Assembly (NCBI GenBank): GCA_002862085.1
Contig: PKCK01000013.1
Location: forward strand, 1 to 64,000
Direction of reading: 5' to 3'
Source of the DNA: Planctomycetota bacterium
Lineage (GTDB): Bacteria > Planctomycetota > UBA1135 > GCA-002686595
DNA: 64,000 nucleotides
Positions 1 through 8,665 of this stretch are shown here, in pieces (within the stretch, counting starts at the first letter, position 1; each line of letters opens with the position of its first letter). Below the pieces are notes generated by a model. It made no database searches. It was not told the DNA's origin and saw only the letters and a program-made list of their open reading frames with translations. The translations under genes were made by a program, and so were the position numbers.

Positions 1-2595
1 ATGCGGACCACGCCCCGGCGGGCTCGCCGGCTCTCCCGCGGGATCCGTCACGCCTTCGACCCTCGAGCGCGCCCCGGTCCACTCCCCGACGAGGGCGGCC
101 CGATCGGATCCGGCGCGGAGCTCGGCTGGACCGTCCGCTTCGAGGAACACCCTGCGTCCTTCGACCTCCAGCTCGAGGGCCGTCCCGCGCGGCAGGACAT
201 CGAGGAGCTCCGGACGCGGCGCGGCCCAGGCCCCCGCAGGGCTGCGGGTCAGCTCGATCGCCGCCTCGACGCCCGACGCCGGGACGCGCAACGTACCGGT
301 CGTTCGCCAGCCGGCGGAGTCGACGGGACCGCGCACCATGAGCCGGATCCCCTGGCGCGGAGTCTCTTCGAGCGCTGCTCGCAGCGCGCGATCCTGCGTC
401 CTGGCCGCGCGGGCCTCTGCAGCCCGCGCTCCGGCCGCGCGGAGCAGCGGGGCGAGCCAGTCGAGTCGGGCCTCCAGGCGCGGCGCCCAGCGCGCGCCGT
501 CGGCGTCGATGAGCGGCAACGCGATGCCGACGACGGTGCCAGCTCCCCGCTGCGCGATCGCAGCGAGGGCGCCACGCCGCCCCTCCGGATCCGACGGCTC
601 GAGCTCGAAGATCCCGGCTGCGCCGTCGACGACGCGGCACGGAAGAGCGCGGGCCACGACGAGGGGCGTCTCGAGCGTCGCGCTGGCGCGCGCCGACGCC
701 ACGGCGTCGGCGAGGGACGCGACCTCGGGTCCGCGCGCCCGCAGCTCGGCCGCTTCGACGAGGGTCGTGCCCTGGATCGCCTCCTGGAGAATGCCCAAGA
801 CGTCCTCCAGCTCGCCCGCCTGCAGGACGTTCTCCGCGCCGCCGGCGAGACCACGGAGCGTGCGCGTCGGTCCTCCGCGGCGCTCCCCGACCTGGATCAC
901 CGCGAGCTCGTGACCGGCCTCGGTCAGGCGCGCCCGTACCCGGCCGGGATCCTCACCGGTGAGTGTTGGAACCCCATCGGTGAGCAACACGATCAGGCTC
1001 GCCCGCGGTTCGTCGACGTCGGCGGCCTCCTCCCCCAGCCGGGCGGCGAGCTGTGCGACCGAGCCGGTGATGTCCGTGGAGCCGCCCGGAACCTCGATGT
1101 CCCGTAGCGATCGGAGCGCGTCGCGTCGGCGGGCCGCGGTCCGGCTCGGGTCCGCGTCGGGGTCGGCCGCGTAGGTGAGTCGGGGTGAGCCGAGGACCTG
1201 TGTGAAGAATCGCAGCTCGAACCGGTCACGCGGCGGGACGCTCGGCAGGAGCCGGCCGAGGGCAGCCTTGGCCCGGATCCACCGCGGCCCCTTCATGGAG
1301 CCGGAGCCATCCACGAGGAAGACGATGTCCCTGGGCTCGCGGGGCTCGACATCGGGCTCGAGCACGAGCAGTCGGGAGAGTCGCCCTCCGTCCGCGACCA
1401 GCCGTGACCATCCGGCCCAGTGCACGTAGCCACCGCCGCCCTCGATGAAGCCCGCGAGCTCCGCCTGGGGCAGCGGGAGCGGGCCCGTTCCGAAGGTCAT
1501 GACCACGTCCGGCGCCCTCGAAGCGTCGAGGGTGCGCTCGAGGCCGTCGAGCTCCGCCGGGACGAACTCGATCCCCTCGAAGGCGCGGCCGACGAAGAGC
1601 CCCGCGATACGAGCGGCGTCCTCGAGGACCCCTGTCCCGGCCAGGACCAGCACCCGGAGCGGATCTCCGACCTGCCACGAGGCCGAGCCGCGGTCGTTCT
1701 CGGGGAACGCGTCACCACCCTCCGGCCCCGAGAGCGCGACCTCGACGCGCGCTGAGCCCTCGCCGAGGGCGGGCAGCGTCAGCGGCACCGTGGCGAGGAC
1801 GCTGCCGTCGTCCCCTCCGGCCCCGAAGAGAGCAGCGCTGTCGACGTCCAGCCGCCCCTCACCGACGAGCTCCTCCCGGTTCGTCCCCCGGGTGAGGGTC
1901 TCGGTCGACGTGGCGAGAAGCCGCCAGCTGAGTTCGAGCGCGACGGACGGGCCCTCGGCCACCCTGAGATCCACGTCCACCCGGGCCGGGACCCCGGGCT
2001 CCGCCCGCGCCGGCGCGCGGAGCCGGACGAGCTCCACGTCGCCGACCGTCGCCGGCCCCGGCTCGACCCATTCGAGGGCCCCCATCGCCGGCGAGAGGAG
2101 CAGGGGCCCCGGATCGGCTCCCGTCCATCGACCATCGCCGAGGAGCACCACGCGCCCGGGTCGACGGCGCTCGGCCGTGACGACGGAGCGCGCGAGGGCG
2201 GCCGCAGCGGCCACGTCGCTGGCGAGGTCGGCGTCCGGCGGAGCGAGCCAGCCGGCGCCTTCACTCCGCAGAGCCTGCAGGAAAGCCTCGGCGCTCCCGG
2301 GGCCGAAGCGTCTCGTCGCGCCGGTCGCGAAGGTGATGAGGAGGACCTGCTCCCCCGCTCGCGCCGCGGCGCGGGCCTGGTCCTCGAGCTGGCCGACGAG
2401 ATCGATGGCGGCTGCTGGCCGCGAGCGGGTGACGCTCGCGGAGAGGTCTGCCAGCAGCGCCCGGACGGGCGGCAAGGCGTCCTCGTCGGTCGCCGCGCCG
2501 CTCGGCGCGCCGATCCAGGCAGCGAGGCCCCCGAGTGCGAGGAGCAGCGCCCCCAGGACGAGGGCGTCGAGCCCGGCCGCGCGCCGTCGCGCCAT
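1..2595 (-). CDS. VWA-domain membrane protein (3' end cut by the window edge)
   Basis: The reading frame is open from an ATG at 2595 to the left edge, at least 865 codons, so the C-terminus is missing. An N-terminal hydrophobic helix (about residues 8-25) suggests membrane anchoring. A BatA-like segment follows with a DLSAS motif at residues 50-54. Residues about 310-380 resemble a class I glutamine-amidotransferase-like fold (LRVLVLAGTGVLEDA). A clear von Willebrand A domain starts at residue 426 with the MIDAS motif DGSGS (D429-S433). The ATG overlaps the mnmA stop (TGATG), so the two are probably translationally coupled. Such proteins bind divalent metal and protein partners at the envelope; the partner here is unknown. 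Confidence 0.8.
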   Translation of the reverse strand, partial: MARRRAAGLDALVLGALLLALGGLAAWIGAPSGAATDEDALPPVRALLADLSASVTRSRPAAAIDLVGQLEDQARAAARAGEQVLLITFATGATRRFGPGSAEAFLQALRSEGAGWLAPPDADLASDVAAAAALARSVVTAERRRPGRVVLLGDGRWTGADPGPLLLSPAMGALEWVEPGPATVGDVELVRLRAPARAEPGVPARVDVDLRVAEGPSVALELSWRLLATSTETLTRGTNREELVGEGRLDVDSAALFGAGGDDGSVLATVPLTLPALGEGSARVEVALSGPEGGDAFPENDRGSASWQVGDPLRVLVLAGTGVLEDAARIAGLFVGRAFEGIEFVPAELDGLERTLDASRAPDVVMTFGTGPLPLPQAELAGFIEGGGGYVHWAGWSRLVADGGRLSRLLVLEPDVEPREPRDIVFLVDGSGSMKGPRWIRAKAALGRLLPSVPPRDRFELRFFTQVLGSPRLTYAADPDADPSRTAARRRDALRSLRDIEVPGGSTDITGSVAQLAARLGEEAADVDEPRASLIVLLTDGVPTLTGEDPGRVRARLTEAGHELAVIQVGERRGGPTRTLRGLAGGAENVLQAGELEDVLGILQEAIQGTTLVEAAELRARGPEVASLADAVASARASATLETPLVVARALPCRVVDGAAGIFELEPSDPEGRRGALAAIAQRGAGTVVGIALPLIDADGARWAPRLEARLDWLAPLLRAAGARAAEARAARTQDRALRAALEETPRQGIRLMVRGPVDSAGWRTTGTLRVPASGVEAAIELTRSPAGAWAAPRPELLDVLPRGTALELEVEGRRVFLEADGPAELRAGSDRAALVGEWTGARSRVEGVTDPAGEPASPPGRGPH

Positions 2596-3776
2596 CAGGT
2601 CCGCTGCGCCGGATCAGCGCCTCGCGCCGCGTCGATCAGCGGAGTCCGGCCGAGGCGCGCCGCGGAACGGATCCACCCGCCGCCGAGGCAGAGATCTCCA
2701 CCCTGACCCGCGGCCTCGTCCAGCTCGTAGAAGGCGGCGCCCTGCCCCGGGGCGATCGCCATCTGCGGGTGGTCGAAGGTGACGACGGCGCCCGCCTCGT
2801 CGAGCTCCACGGTGCAGGGCGTGGGCCTGTGGCGGTACCGCACCTGAACCGCGGCGCGGAAGCTGCCGCCGGAGGGCGGCGGGTCGAAGCCGATCCAGTT
2901 CAGCCCGTCGACTCGCATGGACGCCGCCTTGCAGTCGTTCTCGGTGCCGACGACGACGAGACCGTCCTCGGGGTGGATCTCGACCACGTACATGGGCACC
3001 CCCACCGCGACGCCGTGCCCGCGCCTCTGCCCGATCGTGAAGTGCTCGGTGCCCTCGTGGGGTCCGTGGTCCTTGCCGAAGACATCGACGATGCGTCCCG
3101 GGTGGAGCTCCACGCCACGCTCGGAGAGCAGGCGCCGGTAGTCGTTGGACGGGACGAAGCAGATCTCCTGGCTGTCCTTCTTCGCGTGGGTTCGCAGCCC
3201 TGCGCGCTCGGCCATGGCCCGCACCTCCGGCTTCTCCATCGCGCCGAGCGGCGTCGCGGTCCGCGCGAGGTCCTTCTCGGCGACGGGGAAGAGCTGGTAG
3301 GACTGGTCCTTGTTGCGATCCACTCCGCGCCGCAGGCGAACTCGCCCGTCCTCCACGGAGATCCGGGCGTAGTGGCCCGTCGCGACCCCGGCGCAGCCCA
3401 GCTCCTCGGCGAACTCGAGGAGCTTGCCCATCTTGAGCTCGCGGTTGCACACGGCGCAGGGGTTCGGGGTCCGGCCGCTGCCGTACTCCCCGATGAAGTA
3501 GTCGATGATCTCGCCGAACTCCTCGGACAGGTCGACCGCCTGGAAGGGGACCCCGAGCTTCGCGGAGATCATCCGGGCGTCACGCGCGTCGCCGAGCGAG
3601 CAGCACGACTTCTTGGAGGCCTCCGCCTCGTCCTCGATCTTCACGCCGTTGCGCATGAAGAGTCCCACCAGGTCGTGGCCCGCCTCGCGCAGCAGCCACG
3701 CCGCCGCGGAGCTGTCCACGCCGCCGCTCATGGCGACGACGAGGCGCTCCGAGGGATCGAACTGGGTGGGATTCAT
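2595..3776 (-). CDS. mnmA: tRNA-specific 2-thiouridylase MnmA
   Basis: MnmA adenylates and thiolates U34 of Lys, Glu and Gln tRNAs in the cytoplasm. The 393-residue product has the PP-loop SGGVDSS at residues 17-23, the nucleophile region NPCAVCN with C107, and the second catalytic cysteine in EICFV at C206, followed by the usual C-terminal beta-barrel. Length fits the family (360-400). I chose the ATG at 3776 because the PP-loop then sits at the usual distance; an upstream ATG at 3875 would add 33 arginine-rich, unconserved residues. The stop overlaps the next ATG by one base. Confidence 0.95.
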   Translation of the reverse strand: MNPTQFDPSERLVVAMSGGVDSSAAAWLLREAGHDLVGLFMRNGVKIEDEAEASKKSCCSLGDARDARMISAKLGVPFQAVDLSEEFGEIIDYFIGEYGSGRTPNPCAVCNRELKMGKLLEFAEELGCAGVATGHYARISVEDGRVRLRRGVDRNKDQSYQLFPVAEKDLARTATPLGAMEKPEVRAMAERAGLRTHAKKDSQEICFVPSNDYRRLLSERGVELHPGRIVDVFGKDHGPHEGTEHFTIGQRRGHGVAVGVPMYVVEIHPEDGLVVVGTENDCKAASMRVDGLNWIGFDPPPSGGSFRAAVQVRYRHRPTPCTVELDEAGAVVTFDHPQMAIAPGQGAAFYELDEAAGQGGDLCLGGGWIRSAARLGRTPLIDAARGADPAQRT

Positions 3777-4135
3777 GGACGGGGGGATGCGCGCGGCCTC
3801 GGCCGACACTCTACGGGGCCGGCCTCTCGCCGTGGCGCGGCCCCTTCCATAGTGCCTGAGCCTCCCGGATCCCACCCCGCGCGACGCTCACCACCTGGCG
3901 GACGCTGTCACCCCCACCACCCCGGCGCGTGAGGATCCGCGAGCCGGTCCGGCTCCCAACGGAGCGCCCTTGGAAGTACCCTCTTCGCCCACCGACCCGC
4001 ACCGCGAGCCCACCCCGGGCCGGACACGACAGCACCATGGCACCCAGCGTCATCCCTCCCTCCATCACCCTCCCCCTCCCCCTGGACCTCCTCCAGTCCG
4101 TGAGCGAAACGCTCCAGCAGCAGGGAGACACCGGG
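3777..4135. other. divergent intergenic region, mnmA / yajC
   Basis: Upstream DNA of two divergent genes. An ATG at 4037 is in frame with yajC and would add 33 residues, but it has no Shine-Dalgarno sequence, whereas the ATG at 4136 is preceded by AGGGAG. I saw no convincing promoter pair or RNA structure. Confidence 0.4.
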
Positions 4136-4465
4136 ATGACGGCGACGGACGCCCAGACCGGCGCGAACCCGGCCGGCCAGAGCGCGCCGCGCCCGCAGGG
4201 CGGACTGATGGGGCTCTGGCCGCTGCTCGCGATCGGCGCCATCGTCTGGTTCCTGATCTTCGCGCCGGAGCGCAAGGCCCGGAAGAAGCGCGAGGAGATG
4301 CTCGGCGCGCTGAAGAAGGGCGACAAGGTCGTGACCACGGGCGGCCTCCACGGGCAGATCGCAGACGTGCGCGAGAACGAGGTCATCATCAAGGCCGGCG
4401 ACGTGCGACTGACCTTCTCGCGCTCTTCCGTCCAGCAGATCCAGGGCGAGGACGAGAGCGCCTGA
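4136..4465 (+). CDS. yajC: preprotein translocase subunit YajC
   Basis: A 109-residue single-pass membrane protein of the SecDF-YajC accessory complex of the Sec translocon. The membrane helix (LMGLWPLLAIGAIVWFLIF) is followed by the family signature: PERK-type basic residues, then a small soluble domain with LKKGDKVVTTGGLHGQI and a DVRLTFSRSSV end. An AGGGAG Shine-Dalgarno sequence 7 nt upstream supports the ATG at 4136; an ATG at 4037 is the alternative. secD and secF do not follow as they do in many genomes. Confidence 0.9.
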   Translation: MTATDAQTGANPAGQSAPRPQGGLMGLWPLLAIGAIVWFLIFAPERKARKKREEMLGALKKGDKVVTTGGLHGQIADVRENEVIIKAGDVRLTFSRSSVQQIQGEDESA

Positions 4466-4488
4466 GACGGACGGCGCGGCGCGCCCTC

Positions 4489-4965
4489 GTGGCCGCTGCG
4501 ACGCGCTGTGCTCCGGCCCTGCTCCTCGAGCGCTGGCTCCTCGCAGGCCCGCCGGACGGGATCTGCCGCTGGCGTCTCACCGGAGAGGGCGTCGGACGCG
4601 TCGGTGAGGAGCTCGCAGCGCGCTGGCTCCGTGCGCGCGGGGCGCGCCTGATCGGGCGGAACGTCGAAGCCGAGGAGGGTGAACTCGACCTCCTGGCCCT
4701 CGAGGGCACCGACCTCGTCGTCGTCGAGGTCAAGACGGGCTGGCGTCCGACGTGGGCGCGGGAGGACTCGCCCTGGCGGCCCGCTGACCGTCTCGGCGAG
4801 GACGCGCTCGCGCGCCGCTCCAGAGCCGCGACTCGCTTCGGCAGGCGCACGGGACGAAGAGCCCGCGTGGACCTGATCGAAGTGCACGCCCTGGCGGGAG
4901 AGCGGCGGGTCCAGGTGACTCGATGGAGTGACGTCGGGCGCTCACGGCGGGGACACGGCCCCTGA
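4489..4965 (+). CDS. YraN/UPF0102 family endonuclease-like protein
   Basis: About 158 residues from a GTG start. The region GEELAARWLRARGARLIGRN followed by GELDLLALEGTDLVVVEVK contains the PD-(D/E)XK-type residues of the UPF0102 fold (E, D, then EVK). Family members are predicted nucleases of uncertain substrate. No ATG lies in a sensible place; GTG at 4489 gives a short arginine-rich leader before the conserved domain, so the true start could lie a little downstream. It follows yajC by 23 nt and probably shares its transcript. Confidence 0.75.
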   Translation: MAAATRCAPALLLERWLLAGPPDGICRWRLTGEGVGRVGEELAARWLRARGARLIGRNVEAEEGELDLLALEGTDLVVVEVKTGWRPTWAREDSPWRPADRLGEDALARRSRAATRFGRRTGRRARVDLIEVHALAGERRVQVTRWSDVGRSRRGHGP

Positions 4966-4970
4966 ACACA

Positions 4971-5007
4971 GCCGGCGCGGGGGCCCCGATCGGACCCCCG
5001 CGCCGGC
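4971..5007. terminator. bidirectional terminator-like hairpin
   Basis: A perfect 13-bp inverted repeat (4971-4983 with 4995-5007, 11-nt loop) lies between the convergent YraN-family gene and the gene ending at 5043. It has no T-run on either side, like the other hairpins in this window. Confidence 0.7.
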
Positions 5008-5042
5008 GGGAGGTTGGATGCCCCTCGAGGGGCGCCATGGAA

Positions 5043-5630
5043 TCAGTCCTGGACGGGTGCGGCGGCCTCCTCGAAGGTCTGGCCGAAGATGCCCGCGACC
5101 CCTTTGGCGAGGCCGGAGGCGTTGCCGGTGAGCAGGGAGACCACGACCGGCATGGAGAGGAACAGGACGAGGGCCGTCAGGATGGCGACACCCTTCACCC
5201 AGGTGGGCTCCTCTTCTTCGTCGGCGACGGCCGCGGCCACCGCGCTCTGACGCTTGATCGGGGCGGAGCTGGCGCGGGCCGAGGAACGGCGCGGGCTGGT
5301 GTCCTCGATGTCGTCGAGCTCGAGCTCGGCGACCTCCTCGACGCCGTCGTCGACCAACGTCTCGACGTCGAGTTCCTGCGTGGCCATGCCGGTGTCGCCG
5401 CCGAGGTCGCTCTCGTCCTCGAAGACGAGCTCGTCCACGGTGTCACCGAGGTCCACGAGGTCCCCGTCGAGCTCGGCGCGCAGGGTCTCCACGTCGGCGC
5501 GGCGGAGCTTCATGGTGTCGCCCTTGCGGAAGGCGCGGATCTCGCCCTCCGAGACGAGGCGCTTGAGCTCCTCCTCCTTGAGCTTCAGTTCTTCGAGGGC
5601 TTCGTCAAAGCTGTAGAAATCGTCGGCCAC
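5043..5630 (-). CDS. helix-turn-helix protein with C-terminal membrane anchor
   Basis: 195 residues. The N-terminal 60 or so residues (FDEALEELKLKEEELKRLVS, then GEIRAFRKGDTMKLRRADVE) match an excisionase/MerR-type winged helix-turn-helix. A long acidic linker (residues about 60-135) follows, then a membrane helix near residues 147-167. The start is GTG with a strong AGGAG 5 nt upstream. This arrangement suggests a membrane-tethered DNA- or protein-binding factor; the target is unknown. Proteins of this layout recur in Planctomycetota, as I recall them. Confidence 0.7.
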   Translation of the reverse strand: MADDFYSFDEALEELKLKEEELKRLVSEGEIRAFRKGDTMKLRRADVETLRAELDGDLVDLGDTVDELVFEDESDLGGDTGMATQELDVETLVDDGVEEVAELELDDIEDTSPRRSSARASSAPIKRQSAVAAAVADEEEEPTWVKGVAILTALVLFLSMPVVVSLLTGNASGLAKGVAGIFGQTFEEAAAPVQD

Positions 5631-5774
5631 GGGAACTCCTGGGGGGATCGATTGGGGGGTTGGGACGAGGGGTCCGGGGTCGTTCAGCGCGAGCGCGCGC
5701 CGTCGTTGCGATGGGGCCGCCGCGGTCTTCGCAGCGCCCCCTTGTTGTTCAGGGTGGGAGCGGGCTCGCCAGGC

Positions 5775-6203
5775 CTACTTGGTGTCGACCTCGCGCTCGA
5801 AGCGGCGGGCGAGGTCCTTGTACGTGAGCGGCTTGCCGTCGATGGTCGTCTTGTCGTTGAAGCCGTCGAGCTCCATGTCGAGCTCGATACGGCGCGCGCC
5901 GACGAGTCGGACGCTGTTGGTCCCCGAGGCGCCGCCAGAGGCCTGGTAGACCGCGAGCTGCTTGGCCTCGGTGTCGACGAGGTACAGCACGGACTGGCCC
6001 GTGATGTCGACGCCCGTCACCGCGATCATGCGGTTGTTGGAGTCGGAGGCCATCCCGGACGCCGTCATCGGGATCGGCCGCAGGTCCTCCTGGGGGCCAG
6101 CAGCGACGGCGGGGCCGAGGGCCATCCCGGCCACCAGGGCACAGGCTGCGCCGCCGGCGAACCAGGTCAGACGGGCCGGGTGGTCTTGGCTGGGACGGTC
6201 CAT
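5775..6203 (-). CDS. hypothetical protein with N-terminal signal/anchor
   Basis: 142 residues with a hydrophobic N-terminal segment (about residues 12-34, ending AAGPQ) that could be a cleavable signal or an anchor. The body looks like a small beta-rich domain (MIAVTGVDITGQSVLYLVDT), ending in a helical basic tail. I do not recognise a named family. It lies 144 nt upstream of the helix-turn-helix gene on the same strand and could be cotranscribed with it. Confidence 0.65.
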   Translation of the reverse strand: MDRPSQDHPARLTWFAGGAACALVAGMALGPAVAAGPQEDLRPIPMTASGMASDSNNRMIAVTGVDITGQSVLYLVDTEAKQLAVYQASGGASGTNSVRLVGARRIELDMELDGFNDKTTIDGKPLTYKDLARRFEREVDTK

Positions 6204-6332
6204 GGAGCGCGGTAGCTTAGCGTCCGGTGGAGGTTGCAGCCACGATCGGGCATTTCTGCCGTCACGGCCGGGCCCGGAACGGGGACCACGAGGCGAAAGG
6301 CGATTCCTGACCCGCCGCGCAGCCGGGGTCCG

Positions 6333-7382
6333 TCAGCCCACGACCTCGCCGGAGATCCGGTCCAGGAGGTCGTTCACCGAGACCAGGCCGAGGACCCTCG
6401 CCGGGCCGCCCCCGGCCTCCTCCGCTCCCCCGTCCTCCACGACCAGGGCGATCCGGCGCCCGCTGGCGTGGAATTCCCCGAGGGCTCGCTCCACGGAGAC
6501 CCCCCGGTCGAAGCGCGGCAGCGGGCGGATCCTCGCGAGAACGTCCGGAGGCGGCGCCGCTGCGTCCCAGGAGAGGTCGTGGAGGACCTCCAGCTGGTGG
6601 ACGTAGCCGAGGACGTCGTCCGGCGCCAGGTTCTTCCCCGTCCCCTCGCGGACCACCGGCAGGCGCGAGTGATGAGCCCCCACCAGATCCTTCAGGAGCG
6701 CGTCCGCCGGCCTTCCCTGCTCGAGCACCTCGGCATCGGCCCAGGGCACCATCGCCGCCTCCACGGCGACGCCGCGCAGCCGGAGAGCGTTGCTCGCGAG
6801 CTGCTCGGCGCGCTCGGAGAGCACTCCGTGCCGGCGCCCCTCTGCGAGGAATCCGAGCACGGCCTCCTTCCCCGCCGCACGCGGCCGGACCACCTCGGAG
6901 CCCAGCCCGAGGGCTCGCTCGAGGAAGAGCGTGATCAGCCGGAGGATCCGCTCGAGGGGCCAGAACATGACCCGGGAGAGAGCGATGAGCGGCGCCGCGA
7001 GCCCCGTGAGGGCGTGCGGTCGCTGGCGGAAGACGTCCTTGGGCAAGGCCTCCCCGAAGAGGAAGACGAGCGGCGTCAGCGTCAGCGTGACCACGAGGGC
7101 CAGCGCACCTGGGTCGGTCAGCCCTGCGATGTCGGCGATGAGCGCCTCGCCGACGTGGGTCGCCAGCTCGAGGGCGAGGTTGTTGCCGATCAGGATCGTG
7201 ACGAGCAGCGCGGCCTCGTTCCCGAGGAGCCAGCGCAGGAGCGCCGCGCGCTGCGAACCACTTCGCGCATCGAGGTCGACCTGGACCTTGGAGACCCTGT
7301 AGAAGCCGATCTCCGCGCCGGAGTAGAGCGCGCTGAATCCGATCAGCAGCGCGAGCGCTCCGAATTCGAGGGCGATGCTCAT
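6333..7382 (-). CDS. CNNM (DUF21) / CBS-pair membrane protein, short form
   Basis: 349 residues. The N-terminal CNNM/DUF21 membrane domain (residues 1 to about 150) has the ALYSGAEIGFYRV start and a GNNLALELATHVGEALI signature, followed by a CBS pair (about 185-345) ending LGLVSVNDLLDRISGE. The CorC_HlyC C-terminal domain is absent. Related proteins act in magnesium or other cation transport and sensing. The ATG overlaps the stop of the upstream paralogue (ATGA). It is the last gene of the operon starting at 15885. Confidence 0.85.
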   Translation of the reverse strand: MSIALEFGALALLIGFSALYSGAEIGFYRVSKVQVDLDARSGSQRAALLRWLLGNEAALLVTILIGNNLALELATHVGEALIADIAGLTDPGALALVVTLTLTPLVFLFGEALPKDVFRQRPHALTGLAAPLIALSRVMFWPLERILRLITLFLERALGLGSEVVRPRAAGKEAVLGFLAEGRRHGVLSERAEQLASNALRLRGVAVEAAMVPWADAEVLEQGRPADALLKDLVGAHHSRLPVVREGTGKNLAPDDVLGYVHQLEVLHDLSWDAAAPPPDVLARIRPLPRFDRGVSVERALGEFHASGRRIALVVEDGGAEEAGGGPARVLGLVSVNDLLDRISGEVVG

Positions 7383-8665
7383 CCGCTGCTCCCCCCTGGT
7401 CGCGCGTGCGCCGCTCCACCCCGCGTGACCACGCGGTCCTCGGAGCGGCTCTGCAGGGTCAAGGTCACGACCCGATGGCCGCGCACCTCGTCGACGACGC
7501 CGACGAGCCCCGCCCCCAGGTGCACCTCGTCCCCAGCGCGCGGGAGCCGCCCGAGCGCCGCGCTGACGAATCCACCGACCGTCTCGAAGGCCGAGGGGAC
7601 GACGTCCACGTTGAAAGCCTCGTTCCACTCGCGCACGGACAGGGCGCCGCTCACGCGGAAACGCCCCTCCCCCACGTCCACGATCTCCTGGATCTTCTCC
7701 TCGTCCTCCACGCGGAGCTCGCCGACGAGCTCCTCGAAGACGTCCTCGAGCGTCACGACACCTGCCGTCCCTCCCCACTCGTCGACGACCACGGCCTCGG
7801 ACACGTGGTCCAGGTGGAAGCTCGAGAGCAGTGACACGAGTCGAGCCATCTCGGGCACGAATTTCACCGGCATCACGAGGGCCTCGAAGGCCCGCTCGCG
7901 GTGGACGAGCAGGGACCTGATCTCCACGCCGCCGACGACCTGGTCCGCGCCCCCGCGCACGACGGGGATCCAGGTGATGCGCTCGCGGCGCGCCTCCGCG
8001 AGCACCCTCGCCCGCTCCTCGGCCGGATCAGCGGCGTCGAGGTCGAGCAGCACGAGGTCGACCCGTGGGGTCATGGCCTCACGAACGCGAAGGTGCTCGA
8101 GCTCGACGATCTCTCCGAGCAGATCCGCCTCCCGGGCGCCGAGCACACCCTCCGCGCGGCTCATCGTCAGGACCTCGTAGAGAGCCTCCGGCGTCACCCC
8201 CTGTTCCCGGCGCTCGTCCTCTCCCAGGAGAACGCGAGCGAAGGCGAGCATCCCCGTCACGACGCTTCGCAGCGGCCCGAGGAGCCGGATCGTCGCGACG
8301 ACGGGGACCGCGGTGACTGCCGCGATCGTGGTGGGAGCGCGAAGTGCGAGTGCCTTCGGCACGATCTCTCCGGCGACGAGCAGGACGACGAGCGCCAGGA
8401 AGCCACCCGCGAGCACACCCGTCTCGACTCCCCGAGCGGTGAGCAGATCGCCGAACAGCGCGGGCGCGAGGGCGAAGAACGCGAGGTTGACGACCAGGTT
8501 CGAGAGCAGGATCGTGACGAGGAGCGTCCGGGGTTCGGCCAGGAGGCGCCGCACCCGCAGCGGCGCGCTCGCGCGGGCGGCCTCGTCGAGCTTGAAGAGC
8601 GCGGTCTCCGAGCTCGAATACATGCCGGACAGCAGGATGAGCAGCGCGAGTACGAGCCAGATCAA
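7379..8665 (-). CDS. CNNM/CBS/CorC_HlyC protein, hemolysin C / CorC family
   Basis: 428 residues with the full family order: DUF21 membrane domain (SGMYSSSETALFKL, GEIVPKALALR), CBS pair (about 190-325; MTPRVDLV, then VVDEWGGTAGVVTLEDVFEE) and the C-terminal CorC_HlyC domain (FRVSGALSVREWNEAF). It is probably a magnesium/cobalt efflux-type or cation-sensing protein. The start is TTG, whose last two bases overlap the histidine-kinase stop (TTGA). The tandem arrangement with the short paralogue suggests a heteromeric pair. Confidence 0.88.
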   Translation of the reverse strand: MIWLVLALLILLSGMYSSSETALFKLDEAARASAPLRVRRLLAEPRTLLVTILLSNLVVNLAFFALAPALFGDLLTARGVETGVLAGGFLALVVLLVAGEIVPKALALRAPTTIAAVTAVPVVATIRLLGPLRSVVTGMLAFARVLLGEDERREQGVTPEALYEVLTMSRAEGVLGAREADLLGEIVELEHLRVREAMTPRVDLVLLDLDAADPAEERARVLAEARRERITWIPVVRGGADQVVGGVEIRSLLVHRERAFEALVMPVKFVPEMARLVSLLSSFHLDHVSEAVVVDEWGGTAGVVTLEDVFEELVGELRVEDEEKIQEIVDVGEGRFRVSGALSVREWNEAFNVDVVPSAFETVGGFVSAALGRLPRAGDEVHLGAGLVGVVDEVRGHRVVTLTLQSRSEDRVVTRGGAAHARPGGSSG

